64,000 nucleotides of DNA from Helicobacteraceae bacterium (GTDB taxonomy: Bacteria; Campylobacterota; Campylobacteria; Campylobacterales; Sulfurimonadaceae): NCBI GenBank assembly GCA_027038835.1, contig JALWGC010000002.1, positions 113,803 to 177,802 of the forward strand, written 5' to 3'. Both the position numbers and the translations under genes were made by a program. The notes under the pieces were generated by a model. That model was not told the DNA's origin and ran no database searches. It saw only the letters and a list, made by a program, of their open reading frames with translations. Positions 17,492-26,632 of this stretch are shown here, in pieces; position 1 is the first letter of the stretch; each line of letters starts with the position of its first letter.

Positions 17492-19003
17492 ATGCGAACC
17501 GATGTCTTGGTTGTAGGTGCCGGAGGGGCGGGGCTTAGTGCCGCTATCGCTGCCAAAGAAAGCGGTGCTAACGTCATAGTCGTTACCAAAGAGTACCCGA
17601 CGCGCTCGCAAACCTGCATGGCGCAAGGGGGGATCAATGCCGTATTGTACGGTGAAGACACCATAAAAAACCATATAGCCGACACGCTCAAATCCGCCAA
17701 GGGGCTGGCAGATGAAGCGGCGGTGGAGACGATGTGCAAAAACGCTCCCGATGCGATTGCATGGTTGGATAGCATAGGTGTAGTGTTTTCAAGAACCAAG
17801 GACAAACGCATAGCGCAACGACGCCTCGGCGGTGCATCGCACCCAAGAGCGTGTTATGCGCAAGACTATACGGGGCTCAAGATTTTGCATACGTTGTTCG
17901 ATTACGCTAACAAACTCGACATAACGTTTGCAAACGAGCGTTATTTGCTGGAGCTGATAGTCGAAGAGGGGGTATGCAAAGGGGCGCTCTTTTTGAACAT
18001 AAGAAACGGCGAAATAGAAACAATAACGGCAAATAGCGTCGTTTTGGCAACGGGTGGATATTCCAAACTCTACCAAAACCACTCTACCAACTCCAAAGCC
18101 GCAAGCGGTGATGGCATAGCCGCGGCTTACAGAGCGGGAGCGAAGTTGCGCAATATGGAGTTCGTGCAGTTTCACCCAACCGCATTGAAAAGCTCGGCGA
18201 TACTCATAAGCGAAAGCGCAAGGGGAGCGGGAGGAAAACTGCTTAATTCCAAAAAGGAGCGTTTCGTCGATGAGCTAAAACCGCGCGATGAGGTGAGTTT
18301 GGCGATTTACGAGGAGATGGCGAAGGGGGAGGAGATTTTCTTGGATATCACCCACCTTGGAGAAGCGTTTATAAACGAGGAGTTGCCTCAAGAGCGTAAA
18401 CTCGCTTTGCTTTACGAGGGGGTCGATCCGCTTGAAGAACCGCTGCCCATCAAGCCCGCCGCACATTACACCATGGGGGGCATAGCGGTTGAAGCGACCA
18501 TGCAAAGCAGCATAGAGCGGCTTTATGCCGTGGGTGAATGCAGCGAATCGAGAGTACACGGTGCCAACCGTCTTGGAGGGAACTCGCTGCTTGAGATTGT
18601 CGTTTTTGGCAAGATTGCAGGGAAAAACGCGGCACAAACACCGACAAACAGCCTACATGACCTACAAGCACACATCGATTCGGCACAGGCAAAAATACAA
18701 ACCCTGTTTGCCAAAGAACCAAAACGAAACTTTTACGAAGCGAAACAAAAACTCGCTGACCTGTTTTACGAAAAATGTGGCATAGTCAGAAAAAAAGATG
18801 ATTTGCAAGAGGTTTTGGATTATATCGATGAGGTGCAAGGGAGTTTGGAGCTTTACGGCATAGCGGACAAAACCAAGCGTTACAACACCAATTTCGTCGA
18901 TTATCTCGAGTTTGAAAACATGCTGCAAATCGCAAAAACGGTTGCAAGCGCAGCGCTTGCGAATGAAAAAAGTGTAGGTGCGCACAGAAGGGGGGACGTA
19001 TGA
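17492..19003 (+). CDS. Fumarate reductase/succinate dehydrogenase-like flavoprotein subunit
   Basis: This 503-residue flavoprotein opens with the FAD motif VVGAGGAGLSAA. The substrate-site segments are present: HPTALK, RGAGGKL, the HYTMGGI region and ESRVHGANRLGGNSL. The protein is shorter than classical SdhA/FrdA (about 570-600) and lacks a Tat signal, so the active site should face the cytoplasm. At the place where SdhA/FrdA carry the covalent FAD histidine (S-H-T), this protein has S-Q40-T. FAD is thus probably bound non-covalently, which in FrdA favours fumarate reduction over succinate oxidation. L-aspartate oxidase is a related family, but the coupled iron-sulfur gene argues against it. 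Confidence 0.8.
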   Translation: MRTDVLVVGAGGAGLSAAIAAKESGANVIVVTKEYPTRSQTCMAQGGINAVLYGEDTIKNHIADTLKSAKGLADEAAVETMCKNAPDAIAWLDSIGVVFSRTKDKRIAQRRLGGASHPRACYAQDYTGLKILHTLFDYANKLDITFANERYLLELIVEEGVCKGALFLNIRNGEIETITANSVVLATGGYSKLYQNHSTNSKAASGDGIAAAYRAGAKLRNMEFVQFHPTALKSSAILISESARGAGGKLLNSKKERFVDELKPRDEVSLAIYEEMAKGEEIFLDITHLGEAFINEELPQERKLALLYEGVDPLEEPLPIKPAAHYTMGGIAVEATMQSSIERLYAVGECSESRVHGANRLGGNSLLEIVVFGKIAGKNAAQTPTNSLHDLQAHIDSAQAKIQTLFAKEPKRNFYEAKQKLADLFYEKCGIVRKKDDLQEVLDYIDEVQGSLELYGIADKTKRYNTNFVDYLEFENMLQIAKTVASAALANEKSVGAHRRGDV

Positions 19004-19716
19004 AAATAAAAATCAAACGCGAAAACGGTTTTGTCGAGTACAAAACCAAAAGTCTGCTCACCCTCCTTGAAACACTCGAAGAGATAAAAGCGACTCAAGA
19101 ACCCTCTCTTGCCTTTTCCCATGGATGCCGCAGCAGCGTATGTGGAAGTTGTGCGGTGCGGGTAAACGAAAAAGAGGTGCTTGCTTGCGCGCACAAGGTG
19201 CAAGAGGGGGACGTGGTCGAACCGCTCAAGAACATGGAAGTGCTCAAAGACTTGGTTGTAGATGCCCAAAACCCGCTACGAACTCTTGAGCGCTCCGGCG
19301 CACATTTGCAGCGCTACGAAGAGGTCGCACTCGATTACGACGACGAAAAACGAAACGCTTTGCAGAGTGATTGTATTTTGTGCGGTTCGTGTTATAGTGC
19401 ATGTCCCGTTTTTAGCGTCAACGAGGCGTTTTTGGGGCCGTTCGCGCTTACAAGAGTTTGGCGATACGTCAGCGACAAACGGGAAGGCGAACCGAAAACC
19501 AAAATCGACGCCATCCAGCAAAACGGCGTATGGGACTGTACCCTGTGCAACGAATGTACCCTTGTCTGTCCACAGGGGATTTCCCCCAAACAAGATATCG
19601 AAAAACTTCGCGCAAAATCGTCGCAGTTTGGTTACATGGACCCCTCCTTTGGTTCTTTTGGCGGAGGGTTTGGAGCGGGATTTGGCGGCGGTTTTGACGG
19701 CTCGCCACAGTTTTAA
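19000..19716 (+). CDS. Iron-sulfur subunit of the fumarate reductase-like enzyme, with Gly/Phe tail
   Basis: This 238-residue protein starts in an ATGA overlap with the flavoprotein gene. CRSSVCGSC with a later Cys in VLACAH is the [2Fe-2S] site. DCILCGSCYSACP is a four-cysteine [4Fe-4S] site. DCTLCNECTLVCP also has four cysteines (CxxCxxCxxxCP), where classical SdhB/FrdB have a three-cysteine [3Fe-4S] site. The last 30 residues are a Gly/Phe tail (GSFGGGFGAGFGGGF) not expected in this family. No membrane-anchor subunit follows, so the complex may be soluble or use an anchor encoded elsewhere. Confidence 0.82.
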   Translation: MKIKIKRENGFVEYKTKSLLTLLETLEEIKATQEPSLAFSHGCRSSVCGSCAVRVNEKEVLACAHKVQEGDVVEPLKNMEVLKDLVVDAQNPLRTLERSGAHLQRYEEVALDYDDEKRNALQSDCILCGSCYSACPVFSVNEAFLGPFALTRVWRYVSDKREGEPKTKIDAIQQNGVWDCTLCNECTLVCPQGISPKQDIEKLRAKSSQFGYMDPSFGSFGGGFGAGFGGGFDGSPQF

Positions 19717-19727
19717 ACGGAGGAGGA

Positions 19728-21650
19728 ATGCTTAGTTTTAAAAACTTTCTTATTTTGCTCAAAGAGTCGTTTCGGGACTTGGCGCCTATCGTGCTTGTTA
19801 TCGTCTTCTTTCAAGGAGCGATTATAGAGAGCGTACCCGATGGGTGGCTAAGTACCACCATTGGTCTTCTTATCGTCGCGGTCGGTTTGGCGGTATTTTT
19901 GCTTGGACTTGAAGTCGGTATTTTCCCAGTAGGTGAGGGACTCGCTACCGAATTCGCGCACAAAGGCTCGACCAAATGGATACTGCTGTTTGGATTTCTC
20001 ATCGGGTTTGGAACCACCATCGCCGAGCCCGCACTTGTCGTTATAGCCGACAAAGCCGCGGCGATCAGCGCAGGGCGGATAGACGCCAACGTTTTGCGTG
20101 CCGTGGTGGCGTTTTCGGTCGGTTTTGCCATTTTGCTCGGTTCATGGCGCATCATCAAGGGGCATCCTATCCACTACTACATCATCGCAGGATACATCCT
20201 TGTAGTAGCGACGACGGCGTTTAGCCCAAGTGAGATAGTGGGGCTTGCCTACGACCTTGGCGGTGTAACCACTTCGACCGTTACCGTACCGCTTGTCGCG
20301 GCACTTGGGATTGGTCTGGCTTCGACGATAAAAGGGAGAAATCCGGTACTGGATGGTTTTGGGCTTATCGCCTTTGCCAGCCTTACGCCGATGATATTCG
20401 TCCAAATTTACGGCATTTACGTTTACAATTTCATCGAACCGGGAAATCTTCATCTTGTGCATGATATCGAGCTTGACGAAGGGATAGCTCTGCATCTTGG
20501 TTTTATGGATATCCTCAAAAGCCTTGTCGGAGTCGTAAAAGATATTTTGCCTATCATCGCTATCATCCTCTTTTTCCAATACGCCATTTTGAAAAAGAAG
20601 ATCGAGAATTTCACTCAAGTCGCTATCGGGTTCGTGCTGGTCATCATCGGGCTTGACGCGTTTATTATCGGGCTTGAGATGGGGCTTTTCTCTTTGGGTG
20701 AGACGATGGCTTTTGAATTGACCCAAAAATCGAGTGCGGCGGTTATCTACTCGTTTGCGTTTGCCATCGGGTTTTCGACCACTATGGCCGAGCCGAGTCT
20801 CACCGCCATAGCCAAAAAGGCAAAAGAGGTGAGTGACGGCAAAATCAACGACTTTGTACTGCGTGTTTTCGTCGCTTTTGGGGTTGCGATAGGGATCGCC
20901 CTTGGGGCGTTTCGCATCATCAACGGCGGGGAGATCGTTTATTATATCATCGCCGGATATCTTGTCGTCATAGCGCTTACGTTCATAGCGCCCAAGTATA
21001 TCATCCCCATCGCTTACGACAGCGGCGGTGTAACCACTTCGACCGTCACCGTACCGCTTGTCGCCGCCATCGGGCTTGGGCTTGCGACCAACACACCCGG
21101 TCGCGACCCGCTTATAGACGGTTTTGGGCTTATCGCGTTCGCGTCGCTTTTTCCCATGATAACCGTGATGGCATACGGTGTGATAACCGAGAAGATGGGC
21201 ATTAAAGGGGAAAGGGAAAAAGAGCGTCAAAAGATGCTCGATATCCGCCATGCTATCGAAGATGCGCACGATATGGGGCTTACTACCGTCAATATCGATG
21301 GAACGAGCAAGCGCCATTCTTACGCCATGCCTTTTGCCGCCGTTCATGTGATAGTGCCAAAAGAGCGCAAGGAAGAAGCGGTTTTGGCGGGGATGGAAGC
21401 GGGAGCGACGGGTGTTACCATCTACGAAGCACACGGTTTCGGTCTTAAAGAGATGGAGAATCTCTACAACCGGTTGCATGCACCAAACAGCGATTTGGAC
21501 GTGATGTTCATCGTCCCTGCGCGTAAAGTCGAAGCGATTGTCAAAAACGTGATGGACAAGCTCGATATCGTCGGAGAAGGAGCGGGGATAGCCTACTCCC
21601 ACCCTATCGAAAACCTCAAAGGGCTGAGCCTTAGAAGCGAGGATTTGTAA
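19728..21650 (+). CDS. Double DUF1538 membrane protein with P-II-like tail
   Basis: This 640-residue membrane protein contains two homologous halves of DUF1538 (about residues 10-240 and 265-495). Each half repeats GFGTTIAEPAL or GFSTTMAEPSL and then AYDxGGVTTSTVTVPLVAA. After the second half, residues 535-615 form a soluble domain of P-II-like pattern (AVHVIVPKERKEEAVLAGM, then VMFIVPARKVEAIVKNV). DUF1538 proteins have been linked to cation/proton antiport; that is from memory of the family and not visible here. The gene follows the iron-sulfur subunit by 11 bases with a GGAGGA site, so it is probably in the same operon. Confidence 0.85.
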   Translation: MLSFKNFLILLKESFRDLAPIVLVIVFFQGAIIESVPDGWLSTTIGLLIVAVGLAVFLLGLEVGIFPVGEGLATEFAHKGSTKWILLFGFLIGFGTTIAEPALVVIADKAAAISAGRIDANVLRAVVAFSVGFAILLGSWRIIKGHPIHYYIIAGYILVVATTAFSPSEIVGLAYDLGGVTTSTVTVPLVAALGIGLASTIKGRNPVLDGFGLIAFASLTPMIFVQIYGIYVYNFIEPGNLHLVHDIELDEGIALHLGFMDILKSLVGVVKDILPIIAIILFFQYAILKKKIENFTQVAIGFVLVIIGLDAFIIGLEMGLFSLGETMAFELTQKSSAAVIYSFAFAIGFSTTMAEPSLTAIAKKAKEVSDGKINDFVLRVFVAFGVAIGIALGAFRIINGGEIVYYIIAGYLVVIALTFIAPKYIIPIAYDSGGVTTSTVTVPLVAAIGLGLATNTPGRDPLIDGFGLIAFASLFPMITVMAYGVITEKMGIKGEREKERQKMLDIRHAIEDAHDMGLTTVNIDGTSKRHSYAMPFAAVHVIVPKERKEEAVLAGMEAGATGVTIYEAHGFGLKEMENLYNRLHAPNSDLDVMFIVPARKVEAIVKNVMDKLDIVGEGAGIAYSHPIENLKGLSLRSEDL

Positions 21651-21735
21651 ACGTTGTTTTGGAAATAAAGCAAGTTTTAATAGATAAGCCAATAAAATTA
21701 GGGCATATCAAAAGTAGCGAAAAGATGGAGGGTGT

Positions 21736-22203
21736 ATGTCGAGTTTGCCGAACAAGCTAGATAGCTATTGGCTGTGGAAAGAGGTCAGATCGAAGATCGG
21801 TCTCTCCAACCCAAGCTACAAATATTGGCGCGACACACCCCACATAAAACTCAACAACAAGTACGTTTTTGTCAAAAAACACACCTTACCGCAAAAATAC
21901 GCCTATATCGAAGAGATACTCACCGACTTGTCGGGGTATCTTCCGACCAGATACGCCGCGGACGCGCTTCATGTGAGCGAACATATCTTTTCCTATCCGA
22001 AAATGCGTCTGCATAAAGAGTTCGAGTACAAATATGTCGAAGATGTGAAGTTCGTCAATATCCGCAAGTTTTTTTTACAAAACTCCATCGTCGTACCCAA
22101 CGGCGCGATGGTGCACCTTGGAAAACTCAAAGATTTGGAAATAAGCGAGGATTCCACATTTTACAATCTTGACAACGGGTATGGAATAGTCGTTTATGGG
22201 TAG
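21736..22203 (+). CDS. Conserved-looking protein of unknown function
   Basis: I do not recognise this 155-residue protein. It is soluble, rich in Lys and Tyr, and has no signal peptide or cysteine motif. The reading frame is well placed: the ATG follows GGAGGG by a few bases, and the stop overlaps the start of the TPR gene, so the two are probably co-translated. The end (GAMVHLGKLKDLEISEDSTFYNL) looks like a strand-rich domain. Confidence 0.7.
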   Translation: MSSLPNKLDSYWLWKEVRSKIGLSNPSYKYWRDTPHIKLNNKYVFVKKHTLPQKYAYIEEILTDLSGYLPTRYAADALHVSEHIFSYPKMRLHKEFEYKYVEDVKFVNIRKFFLQNSIVVPNGAMVHLGKLKDLEISEDSTFYNLDNGYGIVVYG

Positions 22204-23245
22204 TTTTTTCATAGAGTTTCGAGACCCTCTTTTTAGTATTATCCTGCTTCTTGCCATCATCTTCACCATCTCGTTTTTTTCCTATTGGTGGGGGCGGTAT
22301 CGCGCAAAGGACAACTACAAGTTTCTCGATCGTTTTTTGGAGCAGTTCGACACGCTGCCAAACCAAGAGAACCTTGGCGAGCTTATCCGCTCTTCGAATC
22401 TCTCTTCGAAGTCGTGGCTGCTGCTTGCCGATTCGTACACGAAAACGGGCGATTACGAAAAAGCGATAGAGATTTACACCGAGCTTTTGCGCGCCGATGA
22501 AGGGATGGAAAACGCCAAAGAGGTGATGTTTCTGCTTGGTAAAACCTACTTCAAAGCCGGATTTTTGGGTCGAAGCAAAAAAGTGTTTTTGGAAATACTC
22601 GAAAAAAGCCCAAGAATGCCGCAGGTATTGCACTATCTACTGCTTGTGTACGAACATACACGCGATTACAATGCCGCACTCGAAGTACTCGAACCACTGG
22701 ACGAGCTTCAAGAGGATATCACCAAAGAGCGCCACTATTTGCGGGTTTTGGCACTCCTAAACGCCACCGATATCGACGAAGAACTGAAAAAACGGGAAAT
22801 CGTCTTTTTCTACAGAGAGCACAAAACATTGGAGAGAATGGTATTTGGGTATCTTTTTCGTATAGACCCAAAAACCGCTTGGCGCGAACTCGATGTGGAA
22901 AAAGCACCGAAAATCGCGGATATTTTGTGGAATCTCGACAAGGAAGAGCTCGATTACGATATAATTTCAAAAAGCGGTTTTTTGCAAGAGCTCTATAGTG
23001 CAAAAGGGTACATACAGCAGGTTACAAGCTCCGATATATTCGAACTCGACATCCTTGTCAAACTTCCGCGTGAAGCGCAGGTGACGGTCGGGTTTGAGTA
23101 TCTGTGCAAAAACTGCAAGGTGGTGTTCCCTTTTGGTTTCGACAGATGCAACGCCTGCCATCAGATAGACACCGTAGAGCTCGAGTACAACTTGCAAAAA
23201 GATTATAAAAAGGGGATGGGTGAAGAAGGTGACTCTTTTTTGTGA
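22196..23245 (+). CDS. LapB-like TPR protein with membrane anchor and zinc ribbon
   Basis: This 349-residue protein begins with one membrane helix (residues 14-30, ILLLAIIFTISFFSYWWG). Several TPR-like repeats follow, for example SWLLLADSYTKTGDYEKAIEIY and ALEVLEPLDE. Near the C-terminus CKNC and CNAC (about residues 301-320) form a rubredoxin-like metal site. This order is that of LapB (YciM), which in E. coli adjusts LpxC proteolysis and LPS synthesis. Sequence similarity to LapB beyond the layout is not obvious, so the role is inferred. It overlaps rnhA by 26 bases. Confidence 0.75.
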   Translation: MGSFFIEFRDPLFSIILLLAIIFTISFFSYWWGRYRAKDNYKFLDRFLEQFDTLPNQENLGELIRSSNLSSKSWLLLADSYTKTGDYEKAIEIYTELLRADEGMENAKEVMFLLGKTYFKAGFLGRSKKVFLEILEKSPRMPQVLHYLLLVYEHTRDYNAALEVLEPLDELQEDITKERHYLRVLALLNATDIDEELKKREIVFFYREHKTLERMVFGYLFRIDPKTAWRELDVEKAPKIADILWNLDKEELDYDIISKSGFLQELYSAKGYIQQVTSSDIFELDILVKLPREAQVTVGFEYLCKNCKVVFPFGFDRCNACHQIDTVELEYNLQKDYKKGMGEEGDSFL

Positions 23246-23654
23246 CGGCAGTTCCCTTGGAAACCCGGGGCCGGGAGGATACGGCGGCATTTTACGTTAC
23301 GGTGAGCATGAAAAACTCTTTAGCGGCGGTGAAGCGCTTACGACCAACAACCGAATGGAGCTTCGCGGGGTTATAGAAGGATTGAAATTGCTCAAAGAAC
23401 CGTGTGAAGTGGAGATAGTTTCCGATTCTTCCTATGTGGTGCGCGGTATCAACGAGTGGCTGGAAAACTGGAAAAAACGGGATTTCAAAAAAGTCAAAAA
23501 CCCCGAATTGTGGCAAGAGTACCTCAAAGTCTCCAAGCCACATCGCATCAAAGCGACTTGGGTGCGCGGACATGACGGACACGAAGAGAACGAACGGTGC
23601 GACAAGATGGCAAGAGAGGTCGCCCAAAAATTTAAGGATGGAGAGTATGCATAA
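23220..23654 (+). CDS. rnhA: Ribonuclease HI
   Basis: This 144-residue protein is RNase HI, which removes RNA from RNA-DNA hybrids. The catalytic carboxylates are visible: D in [18 protein letters not shown] in [14 protein letters not shown] in [10 protein letters not shown] and D near the end in NERCDKMAR. The [15 protein letters not shown] segment holds the conserved His. The start is GTG 23220 inside the end of the TPR gene. Confidence 0.95.
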   Translation: MKKVTLFCDGSSLGNPGPGGYGGILRYGEHEKLFSGGEALTTNNRMELRGVIEGLKLLKEPCEVEIVSDSSYVVRGINEWLENWKKRDFKKVKNPELWQEYLKVSKPHRIKATWVRGHDGHEENERCDKMAREVAQKFKDGEYA

Positions 23655-24330
23655 AAGTATAGAAAAGTTGCAAAAAGATTTAGGTTATGAGTTCAAAGAT
23701 AAAAATCTCATTATCGAAGCGCTGACTCACAAAAGCTACAAACAGCCCTACGATAATGAGAGATTGGAGTTTTTAGGCGATGCCGTACTTGACTTGGTGG
23801 TAGGGGAGTACCTCTTTTTCAAGTTTCAAAAGGCGGACGAGGGGACACTTTCGAAAATTCGCGCTTCGCTTGTGAACGAAGTAGGTTTCGATAAACTCGC
23901 AAGACATCTAAAGCTCGGTGATTACATCCTCCTCTCAAGTGCCGAAGAGAACAACGGCGGGAGAGAGAAATCTTCGCTCCTTTCGAACTCTTTCGAAGCG
24001 GTCATGGGAGCGATATATCTCGAGTCGGGGCTCGAGACGGTGAAGAAAATAGCCATAGAGCTTATAGAAAAAGTACACAAAGAGATTTCGCTCGATTCGC
24101 TCTTTCAAGACTACAAAACGGCGTTTCAAGAGCTCACCCAAGCGAGATACGGCGTAACGCCGGAATACAAAGTTATAGCATCGAGAGGGCCTGACCATAA
24201 AAAAGAGTTCGAAATAGCGGTTTTGGTCGATGGCAAAGAGTACGCAAGAGCGACGGGCAAGAGTAAAAAAGCCGCCCAGCAAGAAGCAGCGAAAATCGCG
24301 CTCGATATTTTGAAAAAAGGGAAAAAGTGA
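23647..24330 (+). CDS. rnc: Ribonuclease III
   Basis: This protein of about 227 residues has the RNase III signature [15 protein letters not shown], with catalytic Glu and Asp, and the second metal-site motif [15 protein letters not shown]-terminal double-stranded RNA-binding domain follows ([15 protein letters not shown], then [16 protein letters not shown]). It processes rRNA and other structured RNAs. ATG 23647 overlaps the rnhA stop by eight bases and has AAGGA at a good distance; an ATG at 23638 is possible. The rnhA-rnc-aroC order is common in this phylum. Confidence 0.95.
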   Translation: MHKSIEKLQKDLGYEFKDKNLIIEALTHKSYKQPYDNERLEFLGDAVLDLVVGEYLFFKFQKADEGTLSKIRASLVNEVGFDKLARHLKLGDYILLSSAEENNGGREKSSLLSNSFEAVMGAIYLESGLETVKKIAIELIEKVHKEISLDSLFQDYKTAFQELTQARYGVTPEYKVIASRGPDHKKEFEIAVLVDGKEYARATGKSKKAAQQEAAKIALDILKKGKK

Positions 24331-25403
24331 ACAGTTTCGGGATACGATTTCGTTTTACCACTTTTGGAGAATCGCACGGAAAGGCGCTTGGGTGTGTAGT
24401 TGACGGTGTACCTGCGGGTTTGGAGCTTGACGAAGCGTTCATTCAAAGTGAGCTTGACCGTAGAAAACCGGGAAAAACGAAGTTCGAAACCGCGCGAAAA
24501 GAGGATGACGCGGTGGAGATTTTAAGCGGAGTTTTCGAGGGAAAAACTACGGGAACGCCGATTGCGATGGTGATTTTCAACAAAAACCAAAAAAGCAAAG
24601 ACTACTCCAACATCAAAGATGTCTTCCGCCCCGGACATGCCGATTTTACCTACTTTCACAAATACGGTATTAGAGACTATCGAGGCGGAGGGCGAAGCAG
24701 TGCCAGAGAGACCGCCGCACGCGTGGCCGCGGGAGCGGTTGCGAAGCTGATGTTAAAAGAACTCGGCGTGGAGTTCTTTAGCGGTATTAGCGAAATAGAC
24801 GGAATCGAAGCGGAAAATTTCGACTACGAGTATGCGAAAAAGAGTGAAATCTTCGCGCTCGATTCCCAGATGGAAGCGGCGCAAAAAGAAGCGGTGCTTA
24901 GAGCCAAAAACGCCCATGACTCGGTGGGCGGAGTGGTGCGAGTGCTCATCAAAAACGCGCCTGTCGGACTTGGAGAGCCGATGTACTACAAACTCGATGC
25001 GGTTTTGGCCGATGCGATGATGGGGATAAACGCCGTCAAAGCGGTCGAGATAGGGGATGGGTGCCTCAGTAGCAAAAGCCGCGGTAGCCAAAACAACGAC
25101 CAGATACGAAGTAACGGATTTACAAGCAATCATGCAGGAGGAATCCTCGGAGGTATCGGCAACGGCGAAGATATCGTTCTAAACGTCTATTTTAAACCGA
25201 CCCCCTCCATCTTTCAAAAGCAACATACCATCACCACCTCCGGCGAAGAGGTGGATTTCGAGCTCAAAGGGCGGCATGACCCTTGTGTCGCCATCCGAGG
25301 CAGTGTCGTAGCGGAGTCGATGGCGGCGCTTGTGATAGCCGACATGGTGCTTTTGAACATGGGTAGAACCATCGAAGGGGTAAAAAACTACTACAAGGGC
25401 TAA
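24327..25403 (+). CDS. aroC: Chorismate synthase
   Basis: This 358-residue protein is AroC, the last enzyme of the shikimate pathway, which makes chorismate from EPSP with reduced FMN. Family signatures are [18 protein letters not shown] near the start, [23 protein letters not shown] in the middle and [13 protein letters not shown] later. The GTG start overlaps the rnc stop (GTGA). The TAA lies inside the -35 box of the sigma-28 promoter for fliS. Confidence 0.96.
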   Translation: MNSFGIRFRFTTFGESHGKALGCVVDGVPAGLELDEAFIQSELDRRKPGKTKFETARKEDDAVEILSGVFEGKTTGTPIAMVIFNKNQKSKDYSNIKDVFRPGHADFTYFHKYGIRDYRGGGRSSARETAARVAAGAVAKLMLKELGVEFFSGISEIDGIEAENFDYEYAKKSEIFALDSQMEAAQKEAVLRAKNAHDSVGGVVRVLIKNAPVGLGEPMYYKLDAVLADAMMGINAVKAVEIGDGCLSSKSRGSQNNDQIRSNGFTSNHAGGILGGIGNGEDIVLNVYFKPTPSIFQKQHTITTSGEEVDFELKGRHDPCVAIRGSVVAESMAALVIADMVLLNMGRTIEGVKNYYKG

Positions 25404-25427
25404 AGCGAAACGGGATTTGACCGATAT
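25401..25427 (+). promoter_or_regulatory. Sigma-28 (FliA) promoter of fliS
   Basis: TAAAG (25401-25405), a spacer of exactly 15 bases and CCGATAT (25421-25427) match the flagellar sigma-28 pattern. The -35 overlaps the aroC stop codon. The transcript would start near 25434 and carry fliS, placing the chaperone with the late flagellar genes. Confidence 0.72.
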
Positions 25428-25461
25428 ACCTCACAACTAAGACAACGAAAGAGGAAAATCC

Positions 25462-25833
25462 ATGAGTTCAAATCTCGCTTATAATATTTATGCCCAAAAC
25501 AACGTCGGAGTCGAATCGCCCGTAAAGCTGGTCGAGATGATGTACGAAGGGGTGCTTCGTTTCAACGCGCAAGCGAAAAAAGCGATCAACGACGGCGATA
25601 TAGAAAAAAGAGCTTACTGGATAAACCGCTCCATCGCCGTTATCGCGGAGTTGCTCTCGACTTTGAATTACGACGGCGGCGACGTCGCGGCGTATCTGGA
25701 CGGACTCTACACATACCAAATCAAACTCCTTACCGAAGCGAATCTCCACAACGACACCCAAAAAATAGACACCGTCAACAATGTTTTCAAAGGGCTGCTC
25801 GAGGCTTGGCGGGAAACCAATGGATTGGCTTGA
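25462..25833 (+). CDS. fliS: FliS, flagellin export chaperone
   Basis: This 123-residue helical protein has the FliS pattern: AYNIYAQNNVGVESPVKLVEMMYEGVLRF at the start, then AKKAINDGDIEKRAYWINRSIAVIAELLSTL. FliS keeps flagellin unpolymerised in the cytoplasm until export. An AGAGGAAAA site precedes the ATG, and a sigma-28 promoter lies 35 bases upstream. The end overlaps the following small gene by 14 bases. Confidence 0.93.
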   Translation: MSSNLAYNIYAQNNVGVESPVKLVEMMYEGVLRFNAQAKKAINDGDIEKRAYWINRSIAVIAELLSTLNYDGGDVAAYLDGLYTYQIKLLTEANLHNDTQKIDTVNNVFKGLLEAWRETNGLA

Positions 25834-26077
25834 TTCGCTCAAAGTGGCGATAGCCACGCAAGATGTGCGACGCATCGAGACGCTTATGGAACAGCTTCCG
25901 CAGTTTGACTCCCTTAAAGAGATGGAAGAAGCGTTGTATCTGATGCAAGAGGGGGTCGCGCTTGTCGAATCGTTGAAAACCCAAACAAGAACCCAAATGG
26001 AACTTTTGAAAAAAAACATCGATTTCCTCGAATCGACCGCAAAGGCGGATGAAAACTCGTTTGATGTGAGTTCCTAA
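25820..26077 (+). CDS. Small helical protein after fliS, FliT-like candidate
   Basis: This 85-residue all-helical protein starts at ATG 25820 (MDWLDSLKVAIATQD), inside the end of fliS. It resembles FliT-type chaperones in length, helix content and position behind fliS, but there is no diagnostic motif. I infer a role in flagellar export or assembly from the operon. Its stop overlaps the stop region of the convergent phosphorylase-like gene by four bases. Confidence 0.65.
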   Translation: MDWLDSLKVAIATQDVRRIETLMEQLPQFDSLKEMEEALYLMQEGVALVESLKTQTRTQMELLKKNIDFLESTAKADENSFDVSS

Positions 26078-26598
26078 ATCTCCTCAATTTGCGCTAAAAC
26101 GGAGGCTATAAGCTTTTTCGCTTTCTCCTTGGTCACTTCGGTCGGTTCGAAATGGTCCGAAACCACTTTGTAGATTTTTAGATTTTTTCCAAACACCTCG
26201 GCTATGGCGAACCCTTCCATATCGACAAGATGTTCATGTGGAGTATTTTGCGCACTATCAACGGTTCTAAGAGTGTATCCTCGGTTTGTCGCCGTATCCA
26301 AATCGAGTCTTTTTTCATCTCTGAAGAGTGTTTTTACTTCACACAGCGTGCCAACAGGTACACAAGCCGGTGCAGCGGCGATACCGATGTTCAAAACGGT
26401 GTCTTTTTCTCTCAGGTTGCACCGCTCTTTGCAGAACAAAGCGGCGTTTCTCGCTTTTTCCATACCGATACCGGTAATAACAAGCGTTATGTCGGATGAG
26501 CGAAAAAGGGTATAAGGGGAGATTTTCTCTTTTTTGAGTTTTTTGTACTCGACAATCGCCTGAGCTTCACTTTTTGTTGCGCAAAATATGTAAATCAT
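26074..26598 (-). CDS. Nucleoside phosphorylase/nucleosidase-like protein
   Basis: This 174-residue protein has the purine/uridine phosphorylase fold pattern. ITGIGMEKARNAALF carries the glycine loop of the phosphate or ribose site, and EHLVDMEGFAIAEV matches the VDMEG segment that binds ribose in MTA/SAH nucleosidases. It is shorter than those enzymes (about 230 residues) and lacks part of the base-binding region, so the substrate is uncertain. A menaquinone-pathway or salvage role is possible. Its start codon abuts the -35 box of the SRP RNA promoter on the other strand. Confidence 0.7.
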   Translation of the reverse strand: MIYIFCATKSEAQAIVEYKKLKKEKISPYTLFRSSDITLVITGIGMEKARNAALFCKERCNLREKDTVLNIGIAAAPACVPVGTLCEVKTLFRDEKRLDLDTATNRGYTLRTVDSAQNTPHEHLVDMEGFAIAEVFGKNLKIYKVVSDHFEPTEVTKEKAKKLIASVLAQIEEI

Positions 26599-26627
26599 TT
26601 GGAGATTATACCAATTTTCGATATAAT
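26599..26627 (+). promoter_or_regulatory. Promoter of the SRP RNA gene
   Basis: TTGGAG (26599-26604) and TATAAT (26622-26627) are 17 bases apart. The predicted start of transcription near 26633 agrees with the 5' end of the RNA stem. Confidence 0.6.
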
Positions 26628-26632
26628 TTCGC

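Noticed and set aside
20142..21692. A 516-codon open frame on the minus strand opposite the DUF1538 gene
   Set aside because: It is the shadow of a strongly supported membrane-protein gene; its translation is rich in Arg/His/Asp with no domain and has no ribosome site.
23434..23646. Longer start for rnc extending into rnhA
   Set aside because: The extra residues are the out-of-frame translation of rnhA; ATG 23647 has a ribosome site and gives the family length.
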